This document shows, in pieces, positions 33,795 through 43,740 of a DNA stretch of 64,000 nt. Each line of letters starts with the position of its first letter. The first letter of the stretch is position 1. The translations under genes and the position numbers were made by a program. The notes under the pieces were generated by a model. It worked only from the letters and a program-made list of their open reading frames with translations, did no database searches and was not told the DNA's origin. This stretch comes from Isoetes taiwanensis (lineage: Eukaryota; Streptophyta; Lycopodiopsida; Isoetales; Isoetaceae), in assembly GCA_021234155.1 (NCBI GenBank), contig JAJEKV010000213.1, forward strand, positions 250,001 through 314,000, written 5' to 3'.

Positions 33795-33936
33795 CTTTCT
33801 GCTGGATCGTCAATTGTGCACGGATTTTGGGTTTATGAATCTTAGTGGAAAAAAACTTATTCTTGGTAGCCACATTTTGATCTGAAACCATGTTGGAAGG
33901 ACAAAGGAACTTCAGAAACAACCTCTTTACCTCCAT
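33795..33936 (-). pseudogene. family-A copy A5, degenerate
   Basis: Minus strand from ATG 33936: MEVKRLFLKFLCPSNMVSDQ keeps the amphipathic start and the SNxVSDQ block. The C-terminal motif has decayed (IRAQLTIQ instead of SAPLVVNYF), and the frame then runs on without the family stop. Its upstream TATA has mutated to CTCTAAAG. It corresponds to the truncated copy at 20862-20897. Confidence 0.65.
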
Positions 33937-34530
33937 GGTGGAACAGTTGGCAAATACAAATGAATACTAACACTTTAGAGCAATGGAATTGCTTGCACTT
34001 GAAGAATGCATACGACATGAGGACTCTTGATATGCAAGATAACAGCATGGAAAGGATGAATCCCATTCTTCATTATGAAGTTTACAATCATTTTCACATT
34101 AAAAAAGTGCTAATTCTTTACATATTCCAGAAAGAGGCTCTGTTTTTCTAGTGTTTCAGTTAGAAGAGTGAAATTTTAAAGCATATCAAACAGGCCAAAC
34201 CCATGGCACAACAAACCAACGATTATTTTTACATGGTATCCATGGCCAATCTACCTACTTGCCTTACGAAACACAAGGTAGGCTATGAATAAATTCTCAG
34301 ATGCAGATTTGCAGGCAGAAGATTTCTTAATACTATCTAAGTTTCACATAATGCAGGACAAAAATGGTTTAACAGAAACAGCAGGGCCATACAATTTTCT
34401 TCACCAAAAGAAGCCACATAAATATCGGTACTGGACATTTAATGTATCAAAGGACAATCTGAGATCTATTCAATGCACATAACAATATAGCTACAAGAAT
34501 TTTCTGCAGCTGCCACTCATAATTTACACT

Positions 34531-34776
34531 TCAATCTTTATGTCCATTGATGTTGAGGCCATAAGAAACGTACAGTTTTCTGCTTGGAACTGCAGGCCCA
34601 TTAAACATTCCAAAACTATGCCTCTCTTTGTGATCACGAACTTTTCCAGTTAAATGGGGCCTTTTTTTGTGTGTTGAACTTTCATCGGCCACTTTATTTG
34701 ACGAACTGAAGGATTTGAAGATCTTCTGGAGCCATTCTGTACAGAAAAACGTCTTGGTCATTTCGCCCATCTCCAT
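34531..34776 (-). CDS. small basic protein, type B member B2 (81 aa)
   Basis: Intact duplicate of B1, same start (MEMGEMTKTFF) and stop. It has FTEW-like CTEWLQKIFKSFSSSNKVAD and ends in SYGLNINGHKD. Differences from B1 are scattered substitutions with no frame break, which suggests the ORF has stayed open since duplication. Function unknown. Confidence 0.5.
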   Translation of the reverse strand: MEMGEMTKTFFCTEWLQKIFKSFSSSNKVADESSTHKKRPHLTGKVRDHKERHSFGMFNGPAVPSRKLYVSYGLNINGHKD

Positions 34777-34979
34777 AACCAAGTTCAGATAGTTAATTTG
34801 AGAAATGGGGTGCAATGGAAGTAAGCATCATATGATTTACGCCACTATTTTTGCATTAAAAATCACTGTTTCTACTTTTTTCGGACCATTCAATAGCCAT
34901 CATAGGAAACGTGAGAATATTCACGTTTTCCTTAGTGCTCATACATCAGGCCAAATAGTATTTAATCGACGAAATCCAA

Positions 34980-35088
34980 AATACTTCGGCAACCATATTC
35001 TGGTCTGAAACCTTGTTTGAAGGGCTGAAGAGCTTCTGAAGCAACCGCTTACTGAAGCTTTTTTGCTCATTTTGTTGCTGGCTTCCAT
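34980..35088 (-). pseudogene. family-A copy A6, frameshift plus deletion
   Basis: Duplicate of A3. It starts MEASNKMSKKAS, then loses frame by a small deletion. The KRLLQKLFSPSNKVSDQN block continues in the next frame. About 180 bp that held the C-terminal motif and stop are missing. The TATA and leader are preserved (TATA at about 35170-35178). Confidence 0.75.
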
Positions 35089-36325
35089 AATCAAGCAAAT
35101 GAATGCAAATTGGCAAAGAAAAAATTTGAGGAAGATGCAGCCGAGTTGTTGATGAGGAATAAGAGGAAGGGAAGCTTTTTATAGCATTGGAGTTGTTCGT
35201 AGGTGCGACGAGAGTTCTTGGAAGAAAGAAGGAAATTCTGTATCTTAGGCTCAAGTTTGAATTCTCTATGCTGATTTTTTGACTGTGATGTAAACAGTTT
35301 TGGATATAGCAAGGAAGAAGATTCTCTTCACTATCTGCCTAGACCTCTGACTAAAGATATTATAGCATTTTAAGATGGCGTGAAATACAAGTAAGCATAT
35401 GTTTTTCTTAGCAACAATTAAATCAGAATATCCACCACTAACTCAGTGCTTCTACACCATTAATTAGAGTACAACTATTTATCCTTTGGCTAGACTGCGG
35501 TCAATTTTGATTTCTTAAGAGAAGTGATACAGCTAGCTCCAAGTGTCTCATAAACATTTGATCTGCACAAAGGATGTGAGAAAAAGTGGTTTTACAAAAT
35601 ATTTATGCTGCGTATGTGGTTGAAGATTTATGCTGGCGTATGTGGTTATGATATCTTTTATATTACAGAGGCATTCTATTTCTAGGATAATCCATCTGTG
35701 TATGTTTGGGACATGATCCAGACTTGATTTGAAGTTAATTCCAGTAAAGTAATCATCTATCTTGAACCAGATACTCAGATTTTGGTATCCACAAGCTTCT
35801 AGGCCTGTCATCAGAATGCCAAATGAAATAAACACTAAAACTACATATGCCTGTCAACGTAATACTCCAGCATGGCATGGGAACATGAGAATGCTCAAAC
35901 TTAGCAATCTGCCTCATTTAAGTAGATCCTTTACATTATGGAAGGGAAAAAAGACATCCTTCTTTGTTCAAAACTTACAAACAAAACTAAATACTTGCTT
36001 GCTTTGGCTTCTGATGGCTCTTAAATTAAAAATCTCCATCAGCATGTGCATAACTAAGTAGATGTATTTGATCTGCACAAAGTAAAAAGCAAAATGTTCC
36101 ATAGAACATTGACCTTACTTCATTTAACTATATCCGTAGAATGTTGCACATTAGATGTAAATTATATGTCCAATATCCATCACGTCCATGGACAAATTGC
36201 CTGCAACACTTAAGCATGAGCCTGCATCTAAAGATGTTAGCTCTTTAAGGGCCCAAAGTGGCAGGTTGCAATGCCCATGCCCTGTTTCTCAGCATTCAAG
36301 CTCAAAAAAAAACTCCATATTTTGA

Positions 36326-36520
36326 TCACAATCTTGAGAGATAGTTCCCTGTTGGGAAATAATTGACAACCAAACGTGCAACAGATTTATGAATTTTTTT
36401 AGAAGAGGCCCTGGATTTAGCTGCTATCGTCTGGTCTGATACCTTGTTTGAAGGGTGAAAAAGCTTCTGAAACAACCTCTTGATTGAAGAACCCTTGCGC
36501 ATTGACTTAATCTTTCCCAT
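36326..36520 (-). CDS. small basic protein, family member A7 (64 aa)
   Basis: Intact duplicate of A4 with the same start MGKIKSMRKGSSIKRLFQKL and the C-terminal LVVNYFPTGNYLSRL. Two changes precede the motif (SVAR for SAAP), so the usually conserved Ala-Pro is Ala-Arg here. TATA at about 36630-36636 on the minus strand. Function unknown. Confidence 0.6.
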   Translation of the reverse strand: MGKIKSMRKGSSIKRLFQKLFHPSNKVSDQTIAAKSRASSKKIHKSVARLVVNYFPTGNYLSRL

Positions 36521-36821
36521 GGCTGAGCAATTGAAGAAATGACTGTAAAAATATTGCAAGACCAATTTCAGAAGGAAGAAAGGCGTTGAAGAAAGTGATG
36601 GAAATGCTGAACAAAGAGGAAAGGCAGCATTTTATAGAATCGGAATTGTTTGCACTTGAAGAAGGGTGGGAGAAACTCTATGTAAACATGGTCAAGCTTA
36701 AATTCAGAACAATTCAATCGACAGCGGATCGGAAACAGCATGGAATGCGTGGATCTTTCGTGCAATGTGTAACAGCGGAAACTGTCGACTGTAAATGCGG
36801 CCCATTCTATTCTAGAACAAC

Positions 36822-36851
36822 ACTACTAAACGTGTGCCCGGCCTTGCCGGA
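36822..36851 (-). mobile_element. Helitron-like 3' terminus (copy B, mutated)
   Basis: Minus strand: TCCGGC AAG GCCGGG hairpin, CACACGTTTA, then GTAG instead of CTAG. It lies exactly at the edge where the segmental duplicates diverge. Confidence 0.4.
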
Positions 36852-36856
36852 CAGAG

Positions 36857-38054
36857 TGTGTCTAATATTATGGGCCTTCTATATATGGCTGACGCTATAG
36901 AGTTGGGACATTTACTAGATTTGCTTTGAGAGATAACTTCCAACGTTTGAGTTTGGTACTTGTGAAAGGGTTTGGTTGGACTAAGATTTTTGTGGCGTAT
37001 TGTATAAAAAATCGTATATCTTGCCATGTTTGAGGAGCTTAATGTTATTTAGAGGTCATGTTGCTTTTTTGGGTTTTTATATGGCTTTTATTTTGCAAGG
37101 TTAAAAAGAATAAAATTTTTTTGGAGGCCGTTTTTTTGGGGCGTGGACAGGAATGGATGCTCCCTTCTTTTTTTGGCTGGGGTAGCGGAGCAGAGGTGGA
37201 GAGCAGAGGAGGCGGCTTGAGCAGAGAGGTAGAGAGCAGAGAGTAGAGAGGATGGCTTGAAGCCCAGAGATGGTATGGTGGATGAAGCCCATAGATGCTA
37301 TGGCGGATGAAGCCATCGGCTATGGCGGATGGTGGCATATTTCCTAGTGGCAACGCTAATTTGTAGCATGTCGGCTTTGCTGCTGTTTGGTTGTAGCATT
37401 TACGCATCTGAATGCCTTGCTTTGCTGCTGCTTGTTTGTAGCATTTATGCATTTATGCAGGATAGGTAAGATGGCATTAGAAGGGTTCTGGTGAGGCCGA
37501 CATGGCCTGGAGGTTCAAATCCTCCAGCCCTGGTGTAAACAGCAACGTCTGTACGTTGAAGATGATTGATTCCGAGATTGCGCAAGATTGATTTGGCAGC
37601 AGGATTCATTCAAGCAGTTCGAAATTTTGGATTGACTGCAGGATTAATTGGGGGAGCAGTGTAGGGTCAATTGGGGCAGTTTGGTTTAGCACAGGCAGTC
37701 TGGTTTAGCAGAGAGACCATGGTTTTGTAGAAATTGTTAATTCTATGGTTTATTATGCTAATGCTATTTTCAATCGAGACCATAGGGAATGGCATGGTGA
37801 ATTTTTGGGAAATTGTTAATAGCCATGGATCTGGCACAATACTAGGAATATGCTGCCAATCAATGGCCCCCAATCAACGTTGAATAAAAAACCCATAATA
37901 CTTGGAAAAAGCATAAATGGACTCTTGCATTTGCTTTGAGAGAATTGTTAGGTGCAGGTAACCCAAAGTGAAACATCTAGATGCCTTCAAACATGCCATG
38001 TGCAGCTTTGAAAAATCTAGATATGAAGCAAAGGAACCTCTCATCAAAAACAAA
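36857..38054. other. intergenic, no gene seen
   Basis: It contains repeated GAGCAGAGAG/GTAGAGAGCAG purine-rich strings (37190-37250). At 37500-37516 a perfect 5-bp T-arm-like hairpin (GGAGG TTCAAAT CCTCC) looks like a tRNA or SINE B-box remnant. Confidence 0.4.
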
Positions 38055-39477
38055 GTTTAAAATGAAACGCACTTATTTGCTGCAAACGCACTTCAAAAGG
38101 AATCTTTGAAAGATTCCCTAAAATTCCCTTAAAAAAGTCCATTTTTAAGATTTTTTTGTGACAGGTGTGACAATTTAAGTAATTTAGGTACCATTTTTGA
38201 GGGGTTGATTGAACATAACTTTCATGCAAAAATTCTAAATAGCAATTTTCATCCTCCTAAACTAGAATAAAAAATAGTTACTTTTATAAAGTGTAGCAAA
38301 AAAGGGGCAATAAAAAAAATAGCAAGGGTAGTAGAGTGACAAAGAAGTGATATATTCAAGGTTGTGAAAATTGTACAAAATTATGAAGAAAATTGTCAAA
38401 AATATAGGACATTTTGACATTGCCTCATCGAAGCAAACATTTTCACACGGGGGTTGACTCCGGGCAACGAGAGCTGTTGGATAGGCATATTCACCCCTTA
38501 TTCCTTAATCTACACCGTACGTAAAGTTCCTCATTTGTGGGGTATGCAAGTACAATATTTGCTATACTGTATAACAAGATTCGCAAAATACTATAAGATT
38601 TCAAGCGGAATACTATATGGTGTTGATTTTGTACGTGCAAAATACAATTATGAGGGCTCTCGCTGCCCTACGTCACCCCCCGTGTGAATATGCACCCAAA
38701 CCAAAGGGGGTTTAAGGGGGATTTAATTTAAATGTGTTGGACCCAATGGTTGTGTTAATTAATGTCAATGGTAGTTATGTGTTGGTTGTTAATATCAATG
38801 GTTGTTATGTGTTGGGGGATTTAATTTTTATATGTTGGATATTAATGGTTTGTGTTGCAAAAAAAAAATTTTGGCCCCTTCGGGGCCTTAGGGACGCCCC
38901 CCCGGTGTGACAAAAATTTTAGAATTCAAACCAGAAAAAAACTAAAATTCATTTGAGGCTTTCATCACCTGTAGCTTTTGAATTTCATCACAATAAAACA
39001 AATAGAACACCCATACACAAACATTTTTCAACTGGAATTTAACAGCAGCCTTTGGCCTCCATGGATTCTTGTGGTGAGAAACCAAAGTGGGAAACTTTTC
39101 TGCTTGTTAGCACAAGGATCTAGAAGCCTTGGAATTTGCTTAATAACTGCCTCAAAATCTAAAATCTAAAAATGCATGGTAAGTTTTTGCAACCTTCATT
39201 CGGAATGAGCCATAAAACAATATCCAATAGCGCAATCCTGTATTGATCAGCTGGTAGGATGTGAAAGCCTACCAAACCCGGCCAAAAAATTGCTGTTTTA
39301 GCATAGATAACTTAACCAAACAAATCCATATCATACACTATCAAAAAGATCTCGGAGAGAGCTTTCCAACGCAATAAAAATCATCTCAAACAGAGCTCTG
39401 GATCAAAAGTTATGATAAGAAATGTGTTGCCGGCTGGGAAACTGCACTACATGCGCCCTTCAAGGCCTTCATGTGCC

Positions 39478-39648
39478 CATTATGCACCACACACACAAAA
39501 AGAGGGCTTTTGTTGTGAGCCATTGGTTGTTGACCATTATGCACCACACGCACAAAAATAGGGCTTTTGTTGTGAGCCATTCGTTGTTGACCATTATGCA
39601 CCACACGCACAAAAAAGGGGCTTTTGTTGTGAGCCATTGGTTGTTGAC
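39478..39648. repeat. 57-bp tandem repeat, 3 units
   Basis: Units start at 39478, 39535 and 39592. Because 57 is a multiple of 3, frames stay open on both strands with a 19-residue repeat (MHHTHKKRAFVVSHW-like). This looks incidental. Confidence 0.9.
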
Positions 39649-39983
39649 CATTGGAAAAAAAAAGGCTAAAATCAATGGCTCTAAATGGTGCACTCTAGAT
39701 ATAATGATTAGTACATCCATTTGAATACATCACGAAATCATAGGAAAACCTTAGTGAAAAGCGCGCATAAAAACACAAAGAAAACCCCATGTTATTATGC
39801 TACATATTCACATGAAAGTATGCCTCATTGAACAAACTTACACTTTGAAGTGCAAGTTGAGTCAAGACGCCGCTCTTCATCTTATATACTTGCTTTTATT
39901 TGCTCATCCGTCTTGCTATAGATCGATGTATACCGGGCGATGACAATGCGTGGACATAACGTCTTCAAAATAAATTTCTAGAT

Positions 39984-40402
39984 GGTATAAATTTATACTA
40001 CAATAGATAGTGTTGTGTGGATATAACATGCCGAGAGTTAGCATGGTATAAATTTATACATAGAAGTGGACTGCGGTATAAATTTATATCGCTGAGAGGA
40101 CTCTCACGGTATAAATTTATCTGAGAGAGCTCTCTCGATTCATCATGCGAGCTCTCCGCGGTATAAATTTATACCGGAGAGCTCCCTCGTTATTATACAT
40201 GAGAGCTCTCTCGGTATAAATTTATCTGTGAGAGCTCTCTCGGTATAAATTTATACCGCAGACAACCTTCAGACAACCAATTTATATACATATATGTGTA
40301 TATATATATAATATATACACATACTTACATATATATATCCGACAAGAAAAGAGAACTCTTGCGGTATAAATCTATCTGGAGAAAGCGGTATAAATTTATA
40401 CC
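39984..40402. repeat. palindromic satellite GGTATAAATTTATACC
   Basis: Nine copies or near-copies start at 39984, 40045, 40075, 40108, 40160, 40213, 40242, 40362 and 40387, with a tenth at 41095. Between many of them is a second palindrome, GAGAGCTCTC. Spacing is irregular, 25-120 bp. An AT microsatellite follows (40285-40455). Confidence 0.9.
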
Positions 40403-40455
40403 CAATTGCATATATATATATAAGACTTTTATATATATATGTATATATATATGCA

Positions 40456-41579
40456 GTCCAGAGGCAAAATATATATCGTGTAAAATCTTTTGGGGTCTTT
40501 CTTGCTCGCCAAAGGGTTTGGCAACTGAAAACTACTAAAGTAACACACATAAGGGATAATTTTACACACTTTTCTTGGTTTTTTAGTCTAAAAAGTTCTA
40601 AAACTGTTCTAAATTTTCTAAGCTTGTAATGCAATGTTAGAGCATAAAGTAGTCGAATCATGTTGTTATTTCTACTTTTTTTTCTCTATATACATGCGAA
40701 CTTCACTTCAGGTAGCTCAAAAATTGCTACTAAAGGCAAAGAACTCCAAAATGTTATGGTGACAGGTGTATTTGACTTAAAAGGAAACTACATGGTTTAT
40801 CCAGAGGGGTGCGAGGAGTAGAAACCCCTCAGAAGTTTACCTATTTATTTGCAAATATATAGGAAAGGGTAAGGCAGACGAATACTTCACTGCCAGAGAA
40901 ATGTGCATGGTGCCCACTGCTACAGATGACGTAATTGTGATGAATATGCTCAACATTACTAAAGAGATTGACTATCTTCTGAGCATCACCATGTTGTAGA
41001 AAGACATGTGCGTTCAAAAATACATCTCCGAGAATAAAAAAAAAGGAGGGCATGTAATCATGGGGCTTCATTACTTCAACTTGTGTATCCCTCGGTATAA
41101 ATTTATTTGCATCATCAACTAAAACTTCAGCTTAGCTACAAGATATCGTGGATGTATTGGCATTTATAATACTATGTGATGCAAAAACAATGGTTTGTCA
41201 TTCAAGAAGTTTGTTCAACTGCCTCCCAATGTGTTTTAAGGTCCATTAGGATGTTTAGCAAAAATGGTTGTGAAATAACAAATTTCTTGTCTTCTAAAAC
41301 AGCTAATATAAAAGTTTTCAGGGACAAGGTACAAAAGCATCTAATTTCTTCATACGAATTTGCCCCATAGTAAATCTTTGAATTTCATTGTAGTTCTTTC
41401 CCCCTCTAAAATGGGATTTTTTTTGTTTTGTGTTTTTCCTTAATACTAAGTCTTCTTAAAATGTCTGTTTTCACGAGCAATTTTATAAATCTTTGGACTA
41501 ATGGTAATAAAAGGGCCCTTTTTAGAGGGATTTTAGAATTTTATAAATTTTCAAAAGGAATCTTTCAAACGCACTTCTT
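40456..41579. other. intergenic, no gene seen
   Basis: Only short frames; one isolated palindrome copy at 41095. Confidence 0.45.
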
Positions 41580-41678
41580 AAATAAGTGCGTTTCATTTTA
41601 AACCTTGTTCAAATGCAAACCTTCAATAACTGCACACAATGTTTCTTCCACAATGCCACCAATGTGAGTTGGATGAAG

Positions 41679-41706
41679 AGGTAAATGTGTGCCCGACATT
41701 GCTGCA
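41679..41706 (-). mobile_element. Helitron-like 3' motif (copy C, degenerate)
   Basis: GTAAATGTGTGCCCGACATT then GCTGCACAT resembles copies A, B and D, but the hairpin and CTAG are degraded. Confidence 0.25.
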
Positions 41707-42152
41707 CATAAGTAATGGTGTGTGTTTTTAGTAAATGTAGCTCAATCTAGTTATTTTCTGGGGCATCAAGTTTTCTTTTCTGGTAATAAGGCACCCGAGT
41801 TTATGGTTCTGCATTCTCTCTCCTTTGCTTCCCAGACCTTGCATCTCCCTAAGATGATTTTTTGAATAGGTAATGGATTCCTGAAGATGATTTCTGAGGA
41901 GTGGCTGACATAGCAATAACTAAAGTGCTTATTTTCCAATTACATGAATCATGGATGTCCAAAAGTAGTGTTTTGGACATGTGGAAAAATAATGTTCGAT
42001 ATCTTGATATTGAACTAATATTTTGCTTTAATAAAAGGGGCATATTCATTTTGTTTAAGCAACATTCTTATTGACTAAATTTGAGGATATAACTGGGCAG
42101 TTCATGCAAATATGTAAAAGGTCGCTTTGTTTCTTCTTTATGCATTGAATGT

Positions 42153-42266
42153 CCTGCTCGCATACTATGTACATACCTCAAAGACTAATTCCTGCTCCCA
42201 TATTATGTGCATGCCTCAAAGACTACTTCTTGCTCCCATACTATGTGCATACCTCAAAGACTACAC
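42153..42266. repeat. 38-bp tandem repeat, 3 units
   Basis: Units at 42153, 42191 and 42229 (CTGCTCCCATACTATGTGCA ... CTCAAAGACTA). Confidence 0.9.
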
Positions 42267-42309
42267 ATGCTCTCTGATATGATGATTAAACTGATGTATA
42301 TTTTCTGAT

Positions 42310-42600
42310 GCATAGGTGTCAGACTAAGCATCAGAACAATTGTCAGGATAAGCATCTGGTAATCAACAGAGCACACATCAGGAAAATTGTCAGTTGAATC
42401 GTCAGATTAGTTGTCATATTAAGCATCAGATAGACAGTCAGATTAATTGTCAGATTTTGCATCTGGTAAAACATTAGATGTATAGTCAGATTACGCGTCA
42501 GATTAATTGTCAGGTTAAGCATCAAAATAATCGTCACATTAGTTGTCAGAATAAGCATCAGGTAAATCGTCAGGCCGTTTGTCAGGATTATAGTCACTAT
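42310..42600. repeat. degenerate 12-bp repeats (GTCAGATTAATT / GCATCAGATA)
   Basis: Roughly two dozen units of about 10-12 bp alternate between GTCAG- and GCATCAG-based forms. Dense short subterminal repeats are typical of CACTA elements, which would fit the possible transposase piece to the right, but the CACTA termini were not identified. Confidence 0.7.
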
Positions 42601-42737
42601 AAGATAGATAAATAGATAGAATTTATATCATTCAAAAGAGGAATTAGATTGTTGCAAAACCATATAGATATTGCGGTCAAGAGAATCAAATAAAAGCAAT
42701 ATAACGCAATATTTCTCTTTCCCCCTCCTTGCATCCT

Positions 42738-43740
42738 CTATCCCCTTCTCCACCAACATATCACGAGCCCAATTGGATGTACCCTCATGCGCACCCTCCA
42801 TGTCAATGTTACCTTCCATGTTATCTTTGTCAGCATCAATCTCACATTACCTTCCATCATGGCTGCCCCTCCACCGTAAAGCTCATTCCTATCACATTCT
42901 TCATCTTCCACTCCATCCACGTCTTCTTCACCTCCATCAATTTCAATGTCATTGTTGCCTCTCTCCTCCTCGCCATGGACCTCATCTCTTAAATCTTCCA
43001 TTATTTCTTCTTTCCTTCAATCTTTGTGCACATCTTTGTTTGCCTCCTAAAAAATGAAAAAAAAGAGATGCACACAAGTTAAAAAGAATAATAATATAGC
43101 TTTAATGTAGAAAATTTAACATGTTCATGTAAAAGATGTTTATCTTTTGTATTCAGCTCCAATTTCCTAAATATTCAAACAATATCCAAATTCTAATGCT
43201 CAAGACAAAGATGAATTACCTTTCCTTGCCATTTTCCCTCCTTATTCTTTCTCGCCCCCTTCTTTCCAATATGATCTATTGCCTTGTACTACAAAAGAAA
43301 TAGTTATCTTACTAAAATTAACCATATTAATAAAGAATTTTGAACGTTCAAACCTACATTTCCGAGAACTTTTCCTTGGGCAATTAAAGTTTCTCGATAA
43401 ACTTTGTATGACCCTTTCTCCACAATTAGTCGAACAGCTTTTGCAGAAGGATAATGCTCCAATCTCGATACTAAATAATCATAAGTTAGTCAAGTAAATT
43501 TCTTATGCATTAAAATTGCGTATAGATTCTTACATAGTCCGCTTTCATGCCAGCATGCCCCCGTCGTCCCAAGCCATGTGTCCCATTTATTGCAACAACA
43601 ACTCTTATTTGTTGATCATGATTTCTTCCTTTGTTCTCAATAAATTTGTCCCAAACTTCAGGCTTAATATGCAAGGGACGGTCTTGAGCACCAGTGAAGG
43701 TAGTCTCTATAGACTTGACACTAATGGACCAGCTTCTCAA
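42738..43740 (-). pseudogene. possible En/Spm-type transposase fragment
   Basis: Minus-strand pieces: HIKPEVWDKFIEN and, after a gap, HGLGRRGHAGMKADY at 43510-43740 resemble the spaced W...F / H.LGR.GYAG pattern of the plant transposase family linked to En/Spm (PF03004 type). Further down, in another frame, comes VRLIVEKGSYKVYRETL (about 43300-43430). At 42738-43001 an acidic Asp/Glu-rich frame follows. Frames are broken. The family call rests on short motifs. Confidence 0.35.

Larger units (their letters stand above)
33903..36822. repeat. segmental duplication, copy 2 (partner 20862-24053)
   Basis: Direct-orientation partner of copy 1. Collinearity stops at CTATTCTAGAACAAC, where the Helitron-like motif copy B begins. 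Confidence 0.85.
38055..41603. repeat. 24-bp inverted repeat pair 3.5 kb apart
   Basis: GTTTAAAATGAAACGCACTT at 38055 continues for 24 bases and is perfectly inverted at 41580-41603. Weaker inverted similarity continues inward for about 70 bp on both sides (AAAGGAATCTTT/GATTCC and CCCTAAAATT-type text). It could be the ends of a decayed DNA transposon. Confidence 0.6.

Noticed and set aside
39422-39724. Repeat-encoded ORFs on both strands
   Set aside because: They exist only because the tandem period (57 bp) is a multiple of three.
42153-42266. Regular 38-bp repeats resembling a CRISPR array
   Set aside because: Units are adjacent with no unique spacers, and the context is a plant nuclear genome; a plain tandem repeat.
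42738-43001. Acidic Asp/Glu-rich minus-strand ORF as a separate gene
   Set aside because: Low-complexity composition and no start or homologue; mentioned only as a possible part of the transposase-like remnant.
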